A program made the position numbers and the translations under genes. From contig NZ_JAIQDJ010000004.1 in assembly GCF_020034655.1 (NCBI RefSeq), positions 85,679 to 149,678 of the forward strand: DNA of 64,000 bases. The letters are read 5' to 3'. Origin of the DNA: Thermomonas beijingensis (GTDB lineage: Bacteria > Pseudomonadota > Gammaproteobacteria > Xanthomonadales > Xanthomonadaceae). Under the pieces are notes generated by a model that was not told the DNA's origin, did not search any database, and was given only the letters and a program-made list of their open reading frames with translations. Each line of letters begins with the position of its first letter. The stretch's first letter is position 1. This document shows, one piece after another, positions 38,176 through 47,981 of the stretch.

Positions 38176-39078
38176 ATGCATGAAGGCATCATTCCGACAC
38201 TCGCCGAGCTCATCGCCCTGCGCACGCAGGTTGCGGGGCGGCGGGTGGCGCGGCGCGGAAGTTCAGGTGTGCAGGGCCACGCGCAATCAAATCTTCGTGG
38301 GCGCGGGATGGAGTACGCCGAGTCGCGGGAATATGCGATGGGTGACGACGCCCGGCATATCGATTGGCGGCTGACCGCACGTAGTGGAAAGCCGCATACC
38401 AAGCTGTATCAAGCCGAGCGAGAACGGCTAACTTTACTGGTGGCCGATACCGCGCCGGCGCTGTATTTCGGTACACGCGTGCGCTTCAAATCGGTGCAGG
38501 CCGCCCGTGCGGGTGCGCTGGCAGCATGGTTGGCGGCTGCAGACGGTGATCGTATTGCTGCTTTGCGCGGCACTTCAAAAGAGGCTCCCGTTGCACCAGC
38601 CTCTGGTTCACGTGGAGCGCTGCGGGTGTTGGATGCATTGGTGCGCTGGTATGCCCATCCGCCAACGGATGATCTCGGCTTGGTGCAGGCACTGAAGCAG
38701 GCGCAGCGCTTGCTGCGGCCTGGCTCGCGATTGCTGGTGTTGGCCGATCCTGCCAGCCTGCCATCCGTTCCCGACGCACTATGGCCTGCCTTGGCGCAAC
38801 ATCATGAATTGCTGGTGGTGGTGTTGACCGATCCGTTGGAATGCCGGCCACCGGTTGCACGATTGCCGTTTCGCACTCGCAATGCTGCGCGTATTGCGCT
38901 GGATTTGGACAGTGCCGCTGTTCGGCAGCGTTGGAAACATGTATTTGCAGACCCCGTTGAGCAGACAGTCGCCAAGTTGCAAGCGCAGGGTGCCCGTGTG
39001 ATGCGAGTGTCCAGCGAGGATGCGAGTGATGTCTGGTTGTCGCTGCTGCAGCGCGCACCTGCGGGGCAGCGGCGATGA
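38176..39078 (+). CDS. DUF58 domain protein
   Basis: The 300-residue protein has the DUF58 motif GRGMEYAESREYAMGDDARHIDWRLTARSG near residues 42-71, then a degenerate von Willebrand A-like fold. DUF58 proteins always travel with MoxR ATPases and probably act in envelope stress or protein maturation. It lies 12 bases after moxR, and its stop overlaps the next start. Confidence 0.9.
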   Translation: MHEGIIPTLAELIALRTQVAGRRVARRGSSGVQGHAQSNLRGRGMEYAESREYAMGDDARHIDWRLTARSGKPHTKLYQAERERLTLLVADTAPALYFGTRVRFKSVQAARAGALAAWLAAADGDRIAALRGTSKEAPVAPASGSRGALRVLDALVRWYAHPPTDDLGLVQALKQAQRLLRPGSRLLVLADPASLPSVPDALWPALAQHHELLVVVLTDPLECRPPVARLPFRTRNAARIALDLDSAAVRQRWKHVFADPVEQTVAKLQAQGARVMRVSSEDASDVWLSLLQRAPAGQRR

Positions 39079-39563
39079 CGCCGGCCTCGGTTCCCGCGCT
39101 GCCAGCACTGCCACTCAAGGCGATGCATCCTGGGCTTTCACCCGCGTGGTGGCCACCGGCACCGGGTTGGTGGCTGGTGCTGCTGGTGGTGGTGTTACTG
39201 GCGGGTGGAGTCGTCTGCTGGCTGCATGGAAAGCGGAAACGCACTAACGCGCTAATGCATTATTTCGATCATGCATTAGCGCAGGCGATCACACCGGCGG
39301 CACAGGTGGCCGCGATGTCGGAATTACTGCGGCGCGCAGCGCGCAGTGTTGATCCGTTGGCGGATCGATTGGCGGGGCTTGCTTGGCTGCAATTTCTCGA
39401 TGCTGGCTTGCCGCACCCGGTATTTACATCAAATCAAGGTACTTCAGACATCGGCGCCACGTTATTGGAGGGTGCATTTCGGCCGCAAGTTGAGGTGCAC
39501 GCCGTGGATGCCTTGCGCCAACATGCGCGGCAGCGCTATGTGCTGTGGATGCGTGGCATATGA
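39075..39563 (+). CDS. DUF4381 membrane protein of the Bat cluster
   Basis: The 162-residue protein has a proline-rich start, then one membrane helix WWLVLLVVVLLAGGVVCWL (about 32-50) and a cytoplasmic helical region. It matches DUF4381 by layout: short N-terminal PxxP part, helix, then LLRRAAR and LAWLQFLDAG motifs. It is translationally coupled on both sides. Specific function is unknown. Confidence 0.85.
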   Translation: MTPASVPALPALPLKAMHPGLSPAWWPPAPGWWLVLLVVVLLAGGVVCWLHGKRKRTNALMHYFDHALAQAITPAAQVAAMSELLRRAARSVDPLADRLAGLAWLQFLDAGLPHPVFTSNQGTSDIGATLLEGAFRPQVEVHAVDALRQHARQRYVLWMRGI

Positions 39564-40567
39564 GTCTGTTACCAGCCTGGCTTGCCTTTGACGGATTTGC
39601 ATGGCCGTGGTGTTTGCTGTTGTGCCTGTTGCCATGGCTGGTGCGCTTGTTGCCGCCGATCATCGGGGATCAGCAGCCGGCATTGCAGGTGCCGTGGGCA
39701 AACAGGTTGCAGCAGGTGGCTGCGGGCAACCGCGGTCTAGTCAGCCCGCACAAGTTTCCATGGCTGGCTTGGCTGGCGTGGTGCCTTGTGTGTGTGGCCG
39801 TCGCAAGGCCACAGCAATTGGGCCCAGCGGTGGCACCGCCACAGGCCGGGCGCGAGATGATGTTGGCGGTCGATCTGTCGGGCAGCATGGGCGAGGAGGA
39901 CATGGCGCTGGGCGGGCGTGCCGTGGATCGGCTGACGGCGATCAAGGCCGTGGTGTCGGATTTTCTGGATCGACGCGACGGTGACCGCATCGGCCTGATC
40001 GTGTTCGGAGATCGTGCGTTTGCACTCACCCCGCTGACGCAAGATCGCGCCAGTGTGCGTCAGCAACTACAGACAATGGTGGTGGGCTTGGCGGGAAGAT
40101 CCACTGCAATGGGCGATGCCATTGCGCTTGCCACCAAGCGTTTGCAACAACAACCGAATCCAGAAAAAGTGCTGATTTTACTTACCGACGGCGTCAATAC
40201 TGCCGGGACATTGGATCCGCAAAAAGCGGCGCAGATCGCAAAACAGGCAGGTGTACGGATCCATGCCATTGCCTTTGGCGGTGATGGTGCTGCGGTGTCG
40301 CTACTGGGGTTTCAGTTGCCGCTTGGGGGCGGTGATGACGTAGATGAAGCAGGCTTGGCACGTATCGCCAAGGTGACTGGTGGCAAGTTCTTTCGTGCCC
40401 GCGATACCGGACAGTTGGTCGGTATCTACCAGGAAATCGACAAGCTCGAGCCGGTGCAGCGGCAAGGCCAAGCTGTGCGGCCCTTGATCGAACGCTATCC
40501 GGCTCCGTTGAGTGCGGCTCTGGTGCTTGGTTTGCTGGCAGTGTTGTGGCCAAGGCGGACAGCATGA
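39560..40567 (+). CDS. BatA-like von Willebrand factor A membrane protein
   Basis: The 335-residue protein has two N-terminal membrane helices, a VWA domain and a C-terminal helix. The metal-ion-dependent adhesion site is intact: DLSGSMG with Asp105, then a threonine/aspartate pair in LLTDGVNTAGTL. It should work with MoxR and BatB at the inner membrane. ATG 39560 overlaps the previous stop (ATGA). Confidence 0.9.
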   Translation: MSLLPAWLAFDGFAWPWCLLLCLLPWLVRLLPPIIGDQQPALQVPWANRLQQVAAGNRGLVSPHKFPWLAWLAWCLVCVAVARPQQLGPAVAPPQAGREMMLAVDLSGSMGEEDMALGGRAVDRLTAIKAVVSDFLDRRDGDRIGLIVFGDRAFALTPLTQDRASVRQQLQTMVVGLAGRSTAMGDAIALATKRLQQQPNPEKVLILLTDGVNTAGTLDPQKAAQIAKQAGVRIHAIAFGGDGAAVSLLGFQLPLGGGDDVDEAGLARIAKVTGGKFFRARDTGQLVGIYQEIDKLEPVQRQGQAVRPLIERYPAPLSAALVLGLLAVLWPRRTA

Positions 40568-42417
40568 GTGGATGGCTCAGCACACTGGCGCAGCTACATT
40601 TCCTGCGGCCGTGGTGGTTGCTGGTGCTGTTGTGCGTACCGGCCTTGCTATGGTGGCAACGATCACGCATGCGGCAAAACAATGTGTGGCGCGATGCTGT
40701 GGATGCGCATTTGTTGCCGCACCTGTTGGAAGCAGATCACCCGTCATCGAAAAATGCGTGGCATGGCCGCTGGGGGGTATGTGCGCTGGTGCTGGCGATG
40801 CTGGCACTGGCGGGGCCCAGCCTGCGCAAGGACGTGCGGCCGTTGTGGCAGGCACGCATGCCTTTGGTGATTGCGCTGGATCTTTCCAGCGCCAGCATGG
40901 CGACAGATTTGCCGCCGAATCGGCTGGCGCAGGCACGCACCAAAATCGCGAATTTGTTGCGCGCGCGCGCGGGCGGCCAGGTGGCCTTGGTCGTGTTTGC
41001 CGAGGATGCCTACACCGTTGCACCGCTGACATCAGATGCCGCGAACCTTGCCCTGTTTCTGGATGCGCTATCACCGGATGTGATGCCGGAGGATGGGCAG
41101 CGGCCGGATCGAGCCATCCGCTGGTCGCAGCAACTCCTGCAGCAAGCCGGCTTCAGTCGCGGCGATATTTTATTGCTCACCGATCACGCCAGACCCGACG
41201 ACCTCAACGCTGCGTCGCTGGCGCGAACAGCCGGCTATCGGGTGTCCGTATTGGGCTTGGGCAGTGCGCAAGGCGGCGTGTTCCAATCAGGCAACGGTTT
41301 GCAGCGTGCGCGTCTGGATGCCGACTCCTTGCGCGCCTTGGCCAGCCGAGGTGGCGGCGAGTATGTGCGATTGACTACGGATGATGCCGATCTGCGCAGC
41401 TTGGGCGTATTAACAGCGACCGGCAAGGCGCTGGCAACGGCACAGGGCAGCACGGTTGCCAGTTGGCGGGATGATGGTTACTGGTTGTTGCCGATCGTGT
41501 TGCTGTTGTGTCTGCCTTTGTTTCGTCGTGGTGGCATTCTCGTGCTGCTACTGGCGTGCGGCGTGTATTTGCCGCTGCTATCCACGCCCGCATACGCGCA
41601 AACCGACGTGCTGGGAAAAGGATCACTGTGGCAGCGCGCCGATCAGATGGCCCATGCGCGGATGCTGCAAGGTATCGCCGCTTATGACAAAAACGACTAC
41701 GCACAAGCGATTGCCACGCTATCGACGTTACCCAGCGCCGATGCGCAATACAACCTGGGCAATGCACTGGCCCGCGCCGGGCGGTATGACGACGCCATTG
41801 CCGCTTACAACCGCGCGTTGCAACAACAACCATACATGGCCGATGCGCAGTTCAACAAGCGCGTTGTGGAGCAGGCCAAACGTGAGCAGCAACAACAGAA
41901 AAGTCGATCACAGGACGGCAAGCAGTCGCCGCGCTCGCAAGGTGCGCAGCAAGCCAATTCGCAAAACAAGCCACAAGACAGCCAACAAGGTAATACGCAA
42001 CAGCAGCAAGCGCAGAATCAAAATGTAGCGCAGGGCCAACCGCAGTCACCTAAGCAGGATGGGTCCCGGCAGAATGCTTCGCAGCAAAACGCTTCGCAGC
42101 AGAATGCTCCATCGAGGCATCAATCCAATACACAGCGATCACCACAACCGCAGGATGCACAAGCGCAGCAGCAAGCCAATACCGCGCAGCAACAGCGCAT
42201 GCAGCAAGCGTTGCGCGATACGCAGAACCCGCAGCGGGATGCCGCTGCCAAGCTGCCCCGCAAGCTGCGGGTCGGCCAGCCACCAGAAACCTCTGCACAG
42301 CGTGAGCAGCGGCTGGCAGACCAAGCGACGTTGCAGCGCGTGCCGGACGACCCCGGTGCACTGCTGCGCGCACGCTTCCAATTGGAAGCCCGGCGTCGGC
42401 GTGGTGACGGGCCATGA
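40564..42417 (+). CDS. BatB-BatC fusion: VWA domain, TPR repeats and Gln-rich tail
   Basis: The 617-residue protein joins a BatB-like VWA domain (about 95-290) to membrane helices near 310-345 and tetratricopeptide repeats (about 365-430). A glutamine/serine/asparagine-rich tail reaches about residue 560. The adhesion-site motif reads DLSSASM, one residue longer than the canonical DxSxS (DLSGSM in the preceding gene), so metal binding may be altered. The low-complexity tail contains near-repeats such as QNASQQN. The start overlaps the previous stop. Confidence 0.88.
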   Translation: MSGWLSTLAQLHFLRPWWLLVLLCVPALLWWQRSRMRQNNVWRDAVDAHLLPHLLEADHPSSKNAWHGRWGVCALVLAMLALAGPSLRKDVRPLWQARMPLVIALDLSSASMATDLPPNRLAQARTKIANLLRARAGGQVALVVFAEDAYTVAPLTSDAANLALFLDALSPDVMPEDGQRPDRAIRWSQQLLQQAGFSRGDILLLTDHARPDDLNAASLARTAGYRVSVLGLGSAQGGVFQSGNGLQRARLDADSLRALASRGGGEYVRLTTDDADLRSLGVLTATGKALATAQGSTVASWRDDGYWLLPIVLLLCLPLFRRGGILVLLLACGVYLPLLSTPAYAQTDVLGKGSLWQRADQMAHARMLQGIAAYDKNDYAQAIATLSTLPSADAQYNLGNALARAGRYDDAIAAYNRALQQQPYMADAQFNKRVVEQAKREQQQQKSRSQDGKQSPRSQGAQQANSQNKPQDSQQGNTQQQQAQNQNVAQGQPQSPKQDGSRQNASQQNASQQNAPSRHQSNTQRSPQPQDAQAQQQANTAQQQRMQQALRDTQNPQRDAAAKLPRKLRVGQPPETSAQREQRLADQATLQRVPDDPGALLRARFQLEARRRRGDGP

Positions 42418-44060
42418 AGCGTGCGTGCCTGGGTATGTTGCTGCTGATGTTGCTGTGGGCGACGTCGGCCTTCGCGCAGACGCGGGCGGTACTGGACCGC
42501 ACCACCATTTCCTTTGGTGAAACCGTTGTACTGACCATCGAGACCGACCAAGGGGTGCAGCAGATCGACTATGCACCACTGCAACGCCAGTTCGAGATTG
42601 GCGGGCAAAGCGTGCGTCGAAGCTATGCCTTGGTGAACGGTCGCGCCAGTGCAACGACCGTGTTTTCGATTGGGTTACGTCCGCGCGGCCCGGGGGTATT
42701 GACGCTGCCTGCACTGCGTGTGGGCAACGCGGTGACTGCACCGTTGCGATTGCTGGTGCAGCCGCCCTCGGTGCAACAGGCCAGCGCGCATAGTGATGTA
42801 TTTGTGGAAACCCAGGTGGATGCCAGCCAGCCTTATGTGCAGCAGGCGGTAGGGGTGACCGTGCGCTTGAATTACGCGGTGCCGTTGCTGTCTGGGCAAT
42901 TGGATTTGGATACCCCAGACACGGCCGGCCTGCAGCAAGTGGGGGAGGACGCTACCTATGAGCGTGACATTGGCGGGCGCCGCTATCACGTGGTGGAGCG
43001 CCACTACTTATTGATCCCCGAACGTAGCGGCCCGTTGCGCTTGTCGGGCGCGCGTTTCAATGGTTTGGCGGGTGGCGGCTTCGTCGATCAACTGTTTGAT
43101 GAGGCACGTCATCCGTTATCGGCTGCGTCCTCTGGACAAGCCTTGCAGGTACAGCCGATTCCGGTCAATGCCGCGCAGCCATGGCTGCCATTGCACGCAC
43201 TGACGTTGCGTTATCTCAATCAGCCGGCCAGCGCACGAGTGGGCCAGGCAACCACGGTGCAGATTGAAGCTGTCGCCGATGGTGCTACCGCTGCGCAAAT
43301 GCCCACCATCGAGATTCCGGCAACGGCGGCGGTTTCGGTATTTGCTGATCCACCGCAGGTGGAGGATCAGTTTTTCAACGGCAGGCCGCGCACGACGTTG
43401 CACCGCAAGTTTTCACTGGTCCCCAATCAAGCCGGTGCAGTGGTGTTGGCAGGGCCGAAAGTGGCTTGGTGGGATGCCGAGCAACACACTGCGCGGATCG
43501 CCGAACTGCCGCCGTTGTCGTTGCAAGTGGCCGCTGGAGTGGCTTCGGCAACGCGTCCGCAATCCGTAGCGCCGGTGGAAGCCGTGCAGTCCACGCTCCC
43601 GCAACAGTCTGCGCCTGCCGCCCGGATGCAGGATGCGTGGATCTCGCCGCGCAACGCTTGGCTTTTGCTGCTGTTGATATTGATCGTCAGCACAGGATGG
43701 GGGGGGATGGCCGGTTATCGCAGACACCGCGCAAGGTCTGCCGCACACGCCGATGTCCCGGTGGCATCTCGGCCAGTGGCTTCGCTGCAACAGGCATTGC
43801 GCGATGGCGTGTTGCAGGACATCGGGCAAGCGTTGGTGCAGCAGGCAGGGTTGGCCACCGATGCTCTTGAGGGTGTTTGTACGAAGTTGGCAGACCCTGT
43901 GCAAGTCAGCGCAGTGCGGCAGCTGCAGCAGGCGCGTTGGGGCGGCGGGGATGCGGGGGCGGCGTTGCAAGCGCTGCGGAAGGCTTTTTCTGCGGGTGCA
44001 CACTGGCGCAGGACGAGCCAGCAAGCGAAATCCCTCCTGCCGCCGCTCTATCCGGAATAG
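42414..44060 (+). CDS. BatD family protein
   Basis: The 548-residue protein has a signal peptide (MLLLMLLWATSAFA) and a beta-rich periplasmic region built of Ig-like modules. A single membrane helix lies near residues 418-437 (WLLLLLILIVSTGWGG), with a cytoplasmic tail after it. DRTTISFGETVVLTIE matches the BatD opening motif. It overlaps the preceding gene by four bases and closes the cluster. Confidence 0.9.
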   Translation: MKRACLGMLLLMLLWATSAFAQTRAVLDRTTISFGETVVLTIETDQGVQQIDYAPLQRQFEIGGQSVRRSYALVNGRASATTVFSIGLRPRGPGVLTLPALRVGNAVTAPLRLLVQPPSVQQASAHSDVFVETQVDASQPYVQQAVGVTVRLNYAVPLLSGQLDLDTPDTAGLQQVGEDATYERDIGGRRYHVVERHYLLIPERSGPLRLSGARFNGLAGGGFVDQLFDEARHPLSAASSGQALQVQPIPVNAAQPWLPLHALTLRYLNQPASARVGQATTVQIEAVADGATAAQMPTIEIPATAAVSVFADPPQVEDQFFNGRPRTTLHRKFSLVPNQAGAVVLAGPKVAWWDAEQHTARIAELPPLSLQVAAGVASATRPQSVAPVEAVQSTLPQQSAPAARMQDAWISPRNAWLLLLLILIVSTGWGGMAGYRRHRARSAAHADVPVASRPVASLQQALRDGVLQDIGQALVQQAGLATDALEGVCTKLADPVQVSAVRQLQQARWGGGDAGAALQALRKAFSAGAHWRRTSQQAKSLLPPLYPE

Positions 44061-44110
44061 CGCCAAACCTTTGTTAAGCTGCGGCATTGATTTTGTCATT
44101 CGAGTCCCGC

Positions 44111-45451
44111 ATGCACACCACAGTCACCGCGCCTTCCACGCCTGCCAAGGGCATGCCGCTGCATTACAAAGTGCTGATTGGTTTCGTGCTGGGCACCGCG
44201 TTGGGTCTGGCGGGGCACGCGCTGGCGTTGGATGCGCAGTGGATCCACGGGCTGATTGACTACGTCACCAAACCGTTCGGGCAAATCTTTCTCAATTTGT
44301 TGTTCATGCTGGTAGTGCCGCTGATTTTTTCGGCGCTGGTGCTGGGTGTGGCCGAATTGGGCGATATCGCTGCATTGGGCCGGTTGGGTTGGAAGACGTT
44401 GATCTACACCGCTGTGGTGACGGCCGCGGCGGTGGGGATTGGCCTGCTCTGCGTCAATTTGCTGCAACCGGGTCTGCACATGGATCCGGCGCTGGTGCAA
44501 AAAACCATGAGCGGCAATGTGCTGAAGGCCGGCGAAATTGTCAGCAAGGGCAACGAGCTGCGCCTGATGGACCTGCTGGTCAACATCGTGCCGCACAACA
44601 TCGTGGGCGCGATGGCCGACGACAAACAAAAACTAGGCATCGTCTTTTTTGCGCTGATGATTGGTATCGGCTTGGTGATGAAGCCCACGCCCGGCACGCA
44701 TGCCTTCAAGGGCGCGCTGCACGGCCTGTTCGAAATCAGCATGCACCTGATTGGGTTGTTCATTCGCTTGGCCCCGTATGCGGTGGCTTGCTTCATGTTC
44801 AACCTGACCTTCCAGTTGGGCTTTGATGTCATTCGCAGCCTGATCTGGTTTGTGGTGACCGTGCTGCTGGCGCTGGCCATCCACGGCTTTGTGGTGATCC
44901 CGCTGTGGGTCAAACTGATGGGCGGGATGTCGCCACGGGTGTTTTTCCGTGAAACCCAGGAAGCCACCCTCACCGCGTTTGCTACCGCATCGTCCACCGC
45001 CACCTTGCCGGTGACCCTGCGGGTGGCCGAAGACAACCTCAAGCTGCCGCGCAAAGTCAGCCGCTTCGTGCTGACCGTGGGCGCATCTGCCAACCACCAT
45101 GGCACCGCCTTGTTCGAAGGCATCACCGTGCTGTTTTTGGCGCAGGTGTATGGCCTGCACCTGCCACTGACCCAGCAGTTGATGGTGCTGGTGCTGTGCA
45201 TTCTCGGGGGTATCGGCACCGCCGGTATTCCGTCGGGTTCGCTGCCGGTGATCGCGATGATCTGCGGCATCATCGGAATTGATCCTGCCGGCATCGGCAT
45301 CATCATCGGCGTCAACACCTTCCTCGACATGTGCCGTACCTCCCTCAACGTCACCGGTGACCTGGCTACCGCCGTGGTGGTTGCGCATCGCAGCGGCGAA
45401 AAGGATCTGGACGATGCGGCGATGGAGAAGCTGGACGAGATTGTGCGGTAA
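44111..45451 (+). CDS. Dicarboxylate/amino acid:cation symporter (DAACS family)
   Basis: The 446-residue carrier has about eight membrane helices and two re-entrant hairpins. FATASSTATLPVTLR is the serine-rich hairpin 1, and FLDMCRTSLNVTGD is the TM8 substrate-binding motif with the conserved arginine. These mark the glutamate/aspartate/C4-dicarboxylate family. The exact substrate and coupling ion cannot be fixed. ATG 44111 is favoured over ATG 44087, since MHTTVTAPST gives a normal cytoplasmic start. Confidence 0.9.
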   Translation: MHTTVTAPSTPAKGMPLHYKVLIGFVLGTALGLAGHALALDAQWIHGLIDYVTKPFGQIFLNLLFMLVVPLIFSALVLGVAELGDIAALGRLGWKTLIYTAVVTAAAVGIGLLCVNLLQPGLHMDPALVQKTMSGNVLKAGEIVSKGNELRLMDLLVNIVPHNIVGAMADDKQKLGIVFFALMIGIGLVMKPTPGTHAFKGALHGLFEISMHLIGLFIRLAPYAVACFMFNLTFQLGFDVIRSLIWFVVTVLLALAIHGFVVIPLWVKLMGGMSPRVFFRETQEATLTAFATASSTATLPVTLRVAEDNLKLPRKVSRFVLTVGASANHHGTALFEGITVLFLAQVYGLHLPLTQQLMVLVLCILGGIGTAGIPSGSLPVIAMICGIIGIDPAGIGIIIGVNTFLDMCRTSLNVTGDLATAVVVAHRSGEKDLDDAAMEKLDEIVR

Positions 45452-45454
45452 GGC

Positions 45455-45470
45455 GGGTGGTTAGCCACCC
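45455..45470 (+). terminator. Weak hairpin after the symporter gene
   Basis: GGGTGG and CCACCC pair around TTAG, three bases after the stop. There is no T-run. Confidence 0.3.
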
Positions 45471-45513
45471 AGACATGGGACAATAGGCGCTCCCTCCGCT
45501 TTGCCCTGATGCC

Positions 45514-47499
45514 ATGACTGCGCCCAGCCGCCGCGAACTTGCCAACGCCATCCGTTTCCTTGCTATCGACGCCGTGCAGGCGGCCAATTCCGGGCATCCG
45601 GGCATGCCGATGGGTATGGCCGATATCGCCGAAGTGCTGTGGAATGATTATCTGAAGTGCAACCCGGGCAACCCGCATTGGGCCGACCGCGACCGTTTTG
45701 TGCTGTCCAATGGCCACGGCTCGATGTTGCAATACGCGCTGCTGCACCTGACCGGGTATGACGTCTCCATCGACGATCTGAAGGCGTTCCGCCAATTGGG
45801 CAGCAAGACCGCCGGGCACCCGGAAAACCACGTCTGCCCAGGGGTGGAAACCACCACTGGCCCGTTGGGGCAGGGCATTGCCAATGCCGTGGGCTTCGCC
45901 TTGGGTGAAAAATTATTGGCCCAGCATTTCAATCGCGATGGCCACACCCTTGTCGATCACCGCACCTGGGCGTTCCTGGGCGATGGCTGCCTGATGGAAG
46001 GCATCAGCCACGAAGCGGCGTCGCTGGCCGGCACCTGGGGGCTGCACAAGCTGATCGCATTCTGGGATGACAACAAAATCAGTATTGATGGTGTCACCGA
46101 TGGTTGGTTCACCGACGATACGCCCAAGCGGTTTGAAGCCTATGGCTGGAACGTGATCCGCGGCGTGGACGGGCACGATGCGCATGAAATCAAAACCGCA
46201 ATCGAGACCGCGCTGAAATCCACCGACAAGCCCACCCTGATTTGCTGCCGCACCACCATTGGTTTTGGTTCACCCGCCAAAGCGGGCAAGGAATCCAGCC
46301 ACGGCGCGCCGCTGGGCAAGGATGAAGTGGCCGCCACCCGCGCCGCTTTGGGTTGGAAGTACGGCGAATTTGAAATCCCGCAAGCCATCTATGCAGGGTG
46401 GCGTAGTGCAGGCCGCGCCGGAAATGAAGCCGCCTGGAATGCACGCTTTGCGGCCTACAAGGCCGCGCACCCGGAAGCCGCCGCCGAGTTCGAGCGCCGT
46501 CTGTCCGGCGCGCTCCCGGCTGGGTTTGATGCCGCGGCCGACGCTTTCATCGCCAAGCTGCAGCAAGACGGCCCCAGCATTGCCAGCCGCAAAGCTTCGC
46601 AAAACGCGATTGAAGCCTTCGCGCCGCTGCTGCCGGAATTGGTGGGCGGCTCGGCTGACCTTGCGCATTCCAATTTGACCCTGTGGAAGGGCAGCAAGTC
46701 GGTGACCTGCAGCGATGCCAATGCCAACTACATCCATTCGGGTGTACGCGAATTCGGCATGACCGCGATCAGCAACGGACTGGCGCTGCACGGCGGCTTC
46801 ATCCCGTATGACGCGACCTTTCTGGTGTTCTCGGACTACGCCCGCAACGCGGTGCGGATGAGCGCATTGATGGGGATTCGCGCCATCCACGTCTATACCC
46901 ATGACTCGATTGGCTTGGGCGAAGACGGCCCCACCCACCAGCCGGTGGAGCACGTGGCGTCCTTGCGCTACATCCCGAACAACGATGTCTGGCGACCGTG
47001 CGATGCGGTGGAATCGGCGGTGGCATGGAAGTGCGCCATCGACCGCACCCACGGCCCCAGCTGCCTGATCTTCAGCCGCCAAAACCTGCCACACCAGGCA
47101 CGCGATGCCGCGCAGTTGGCGCATGTCGCACGCGGCGGGTATGTGCTGAAAGACAGCGCGGGTGCGCCGGAGATCATCCTGCTCGCCACCGGTAGCGAAG
47201 TGGGTCTGGCGATGCAAGCAGCGGCGCAATTGGGGGATGGCGTGCGCGTGGTGTCGATGCCGTGCGTGGAAGTGTTCGAGCGTCAGGACGCGGCCTATCG
47301 CGAAGCGGTGCTGCCCAAGGCCTGCCGCAAGCGCGTGGCCATCGAAGCCGGCGTGACGGGATTCTGGGGCAAGTACGTTGGCTTGGATGGCGCAGTCATC
47401 GGCATCGACAGCTTTGGTGCCAGCGCACCGGCGGAAAAATTGTTCCCGCATTTCGGGATCACGGTGGAACGCTTGATCGAAGTCAGCAACGCGCTGTGA
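45514..47499 (+). CDS. tkt: Transketolase
   Basis: The 661-residue thiamine-diphosphate enzyme moves two-carbon units in the pentose phosphate pathway. Hallmarks are [34 protein letters not shown] and the TPP-binding [18 protein letters not shown]. The C-terminal domain has [13 protein letters not shown]. Length is typical of bacterial TktA. It lies 62 bases after the symporter and is probably expressed separately. Confidence 0.96.
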   Translation: MTAPSRRELANAIRFLAIDAVQAANSGHPGMPMGMADIAEVLWNDYLKCNPGNPHWADRDRFVLSNGHGSMLQYALLHLTGYDVSIDDLKAFRQLGSKTAGHPENHVCPGVETTTGPLGQGIANAVGFALGEKLLAQHFNRDGHTLVDHRTWAFLGDGCLMEGISHEAASLAGTWGLHKLIAFWDDNKISIDGVTDGWFTDDTPKRFEAYGWNVIRGVDGHDAHEIKTAIETALKSTDKPTLICCRTTIGFGSPAKAGKESSHGAPLGKDEVAATRAALGWKYGEFEIPQAIYAGWRSAGRAGNEAAWNARFAAYKAAHPEAAAEFERRLSGALPAGFDAAADAFIAKLQQDGPSIASRKASQNAIEAFAPLLPELVGGSADLAHSNLTLWKGSKSVTCSDANANYIHSGVREFGMTAISNGLALHGGFIPYDATFLVFSDYARNAVRMSALMGIRAIHVYTHDSIGLGEDGPTHQPVEHVASLRYIPNNDVWRPCDAVESAVAWKCAIDRTHGPSCLIFSRQNLPHQARDAAQLAHVARGGYVLKDSAGAPEIILLATGSEVGLAMQAAAQLGDGVRVVSMPCVEVFERQDAAYREAVLPKACRKRVAIEAGVTGFWGKYVGLDGAVIGIDSFGASAPAEKLFPHFGITVERLIEVSNAL

Positions 47500-47524
47500 A
47501 ACCGGGCGTAGTCTTGTCACTGCG

Positions 47525-47926
47525 ATGATCTTGCGTTCGACCCGCTTTCAGCATTGGATGGCCCGCCTGGCACTGGCAGCCATCTTGTTGCTGTCAGTGA
47601 TGCCAAGCGTCAGCCGTTGGCTGGAAAGTACCGCGCCGCGTCTTCCTGACGCGGTGCTGGCGATGTGTACCGTGGATGGGTTGGCGATGCAGCCGGCCAG
47701 TCTGCTGGGCGATGCGGGCAAACCACCCGCACCGACCGGCGCGATGCCGGACGACTATTGCGGCTATTGCCCATTGCTGGCATCGCTGACGCCGCTGTTG
47801 CTGGCGGTGGTCATGCTGCTGCCGCCACTGCGGCGCGTGCTATTGCCCACGTGGGCGCAGCGCGTATTGCGTGCTGTGCCGCTGCTGCGCGGTCTGGGTG
47901 CGCGAGGGCCGCCGATCCTGCTCTGA
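47525..47926 (+). CDS. DUF2946-like membrane-associated protein
   Basis: The 133-residue protein has a membrane helix near 12-27, then a segment with PDDYCGYCPLL (CxxC) and a second helix. The DYCxxCPLL motif is typical of DUF2946 proteins found next to copper and TonB receptor genes. It likely acts in copper handling with the receptor downstream, by context. The domain call is moderate, since the family is loosely defined. Confidence 0.7.
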   Translation: MILRSTRFQHWMARLALAAILLLSVMPSVSRWLESTAPRLPDAVLAMCTVDGLAMQPASLLGDAGKPPAPTGAMPDDYCGYCPLLASLTPLLLAVVMLLPPLRRVLLPTWAQRVLRAVPLLRGLGARGPPILL

Positions 47927-47942
47927 ATCACGGCGCATTCCT

Positions 47943-47965
47943 GCGAGGCATCGCCTCGCCCTCTT
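47943..47965 (+). terminator. Hairpin between DUF2946 gene and copper receptor
   Basis: GCGAGGC and GCCTCGC form a perfect 7-bp stem around ATC, followed by CCCTCTT. It may be an attenuating hairpin in the receptor leader. Confidence 0.35.
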
Positions 47966-47981
47966 GTGATCTGGAGCCATC

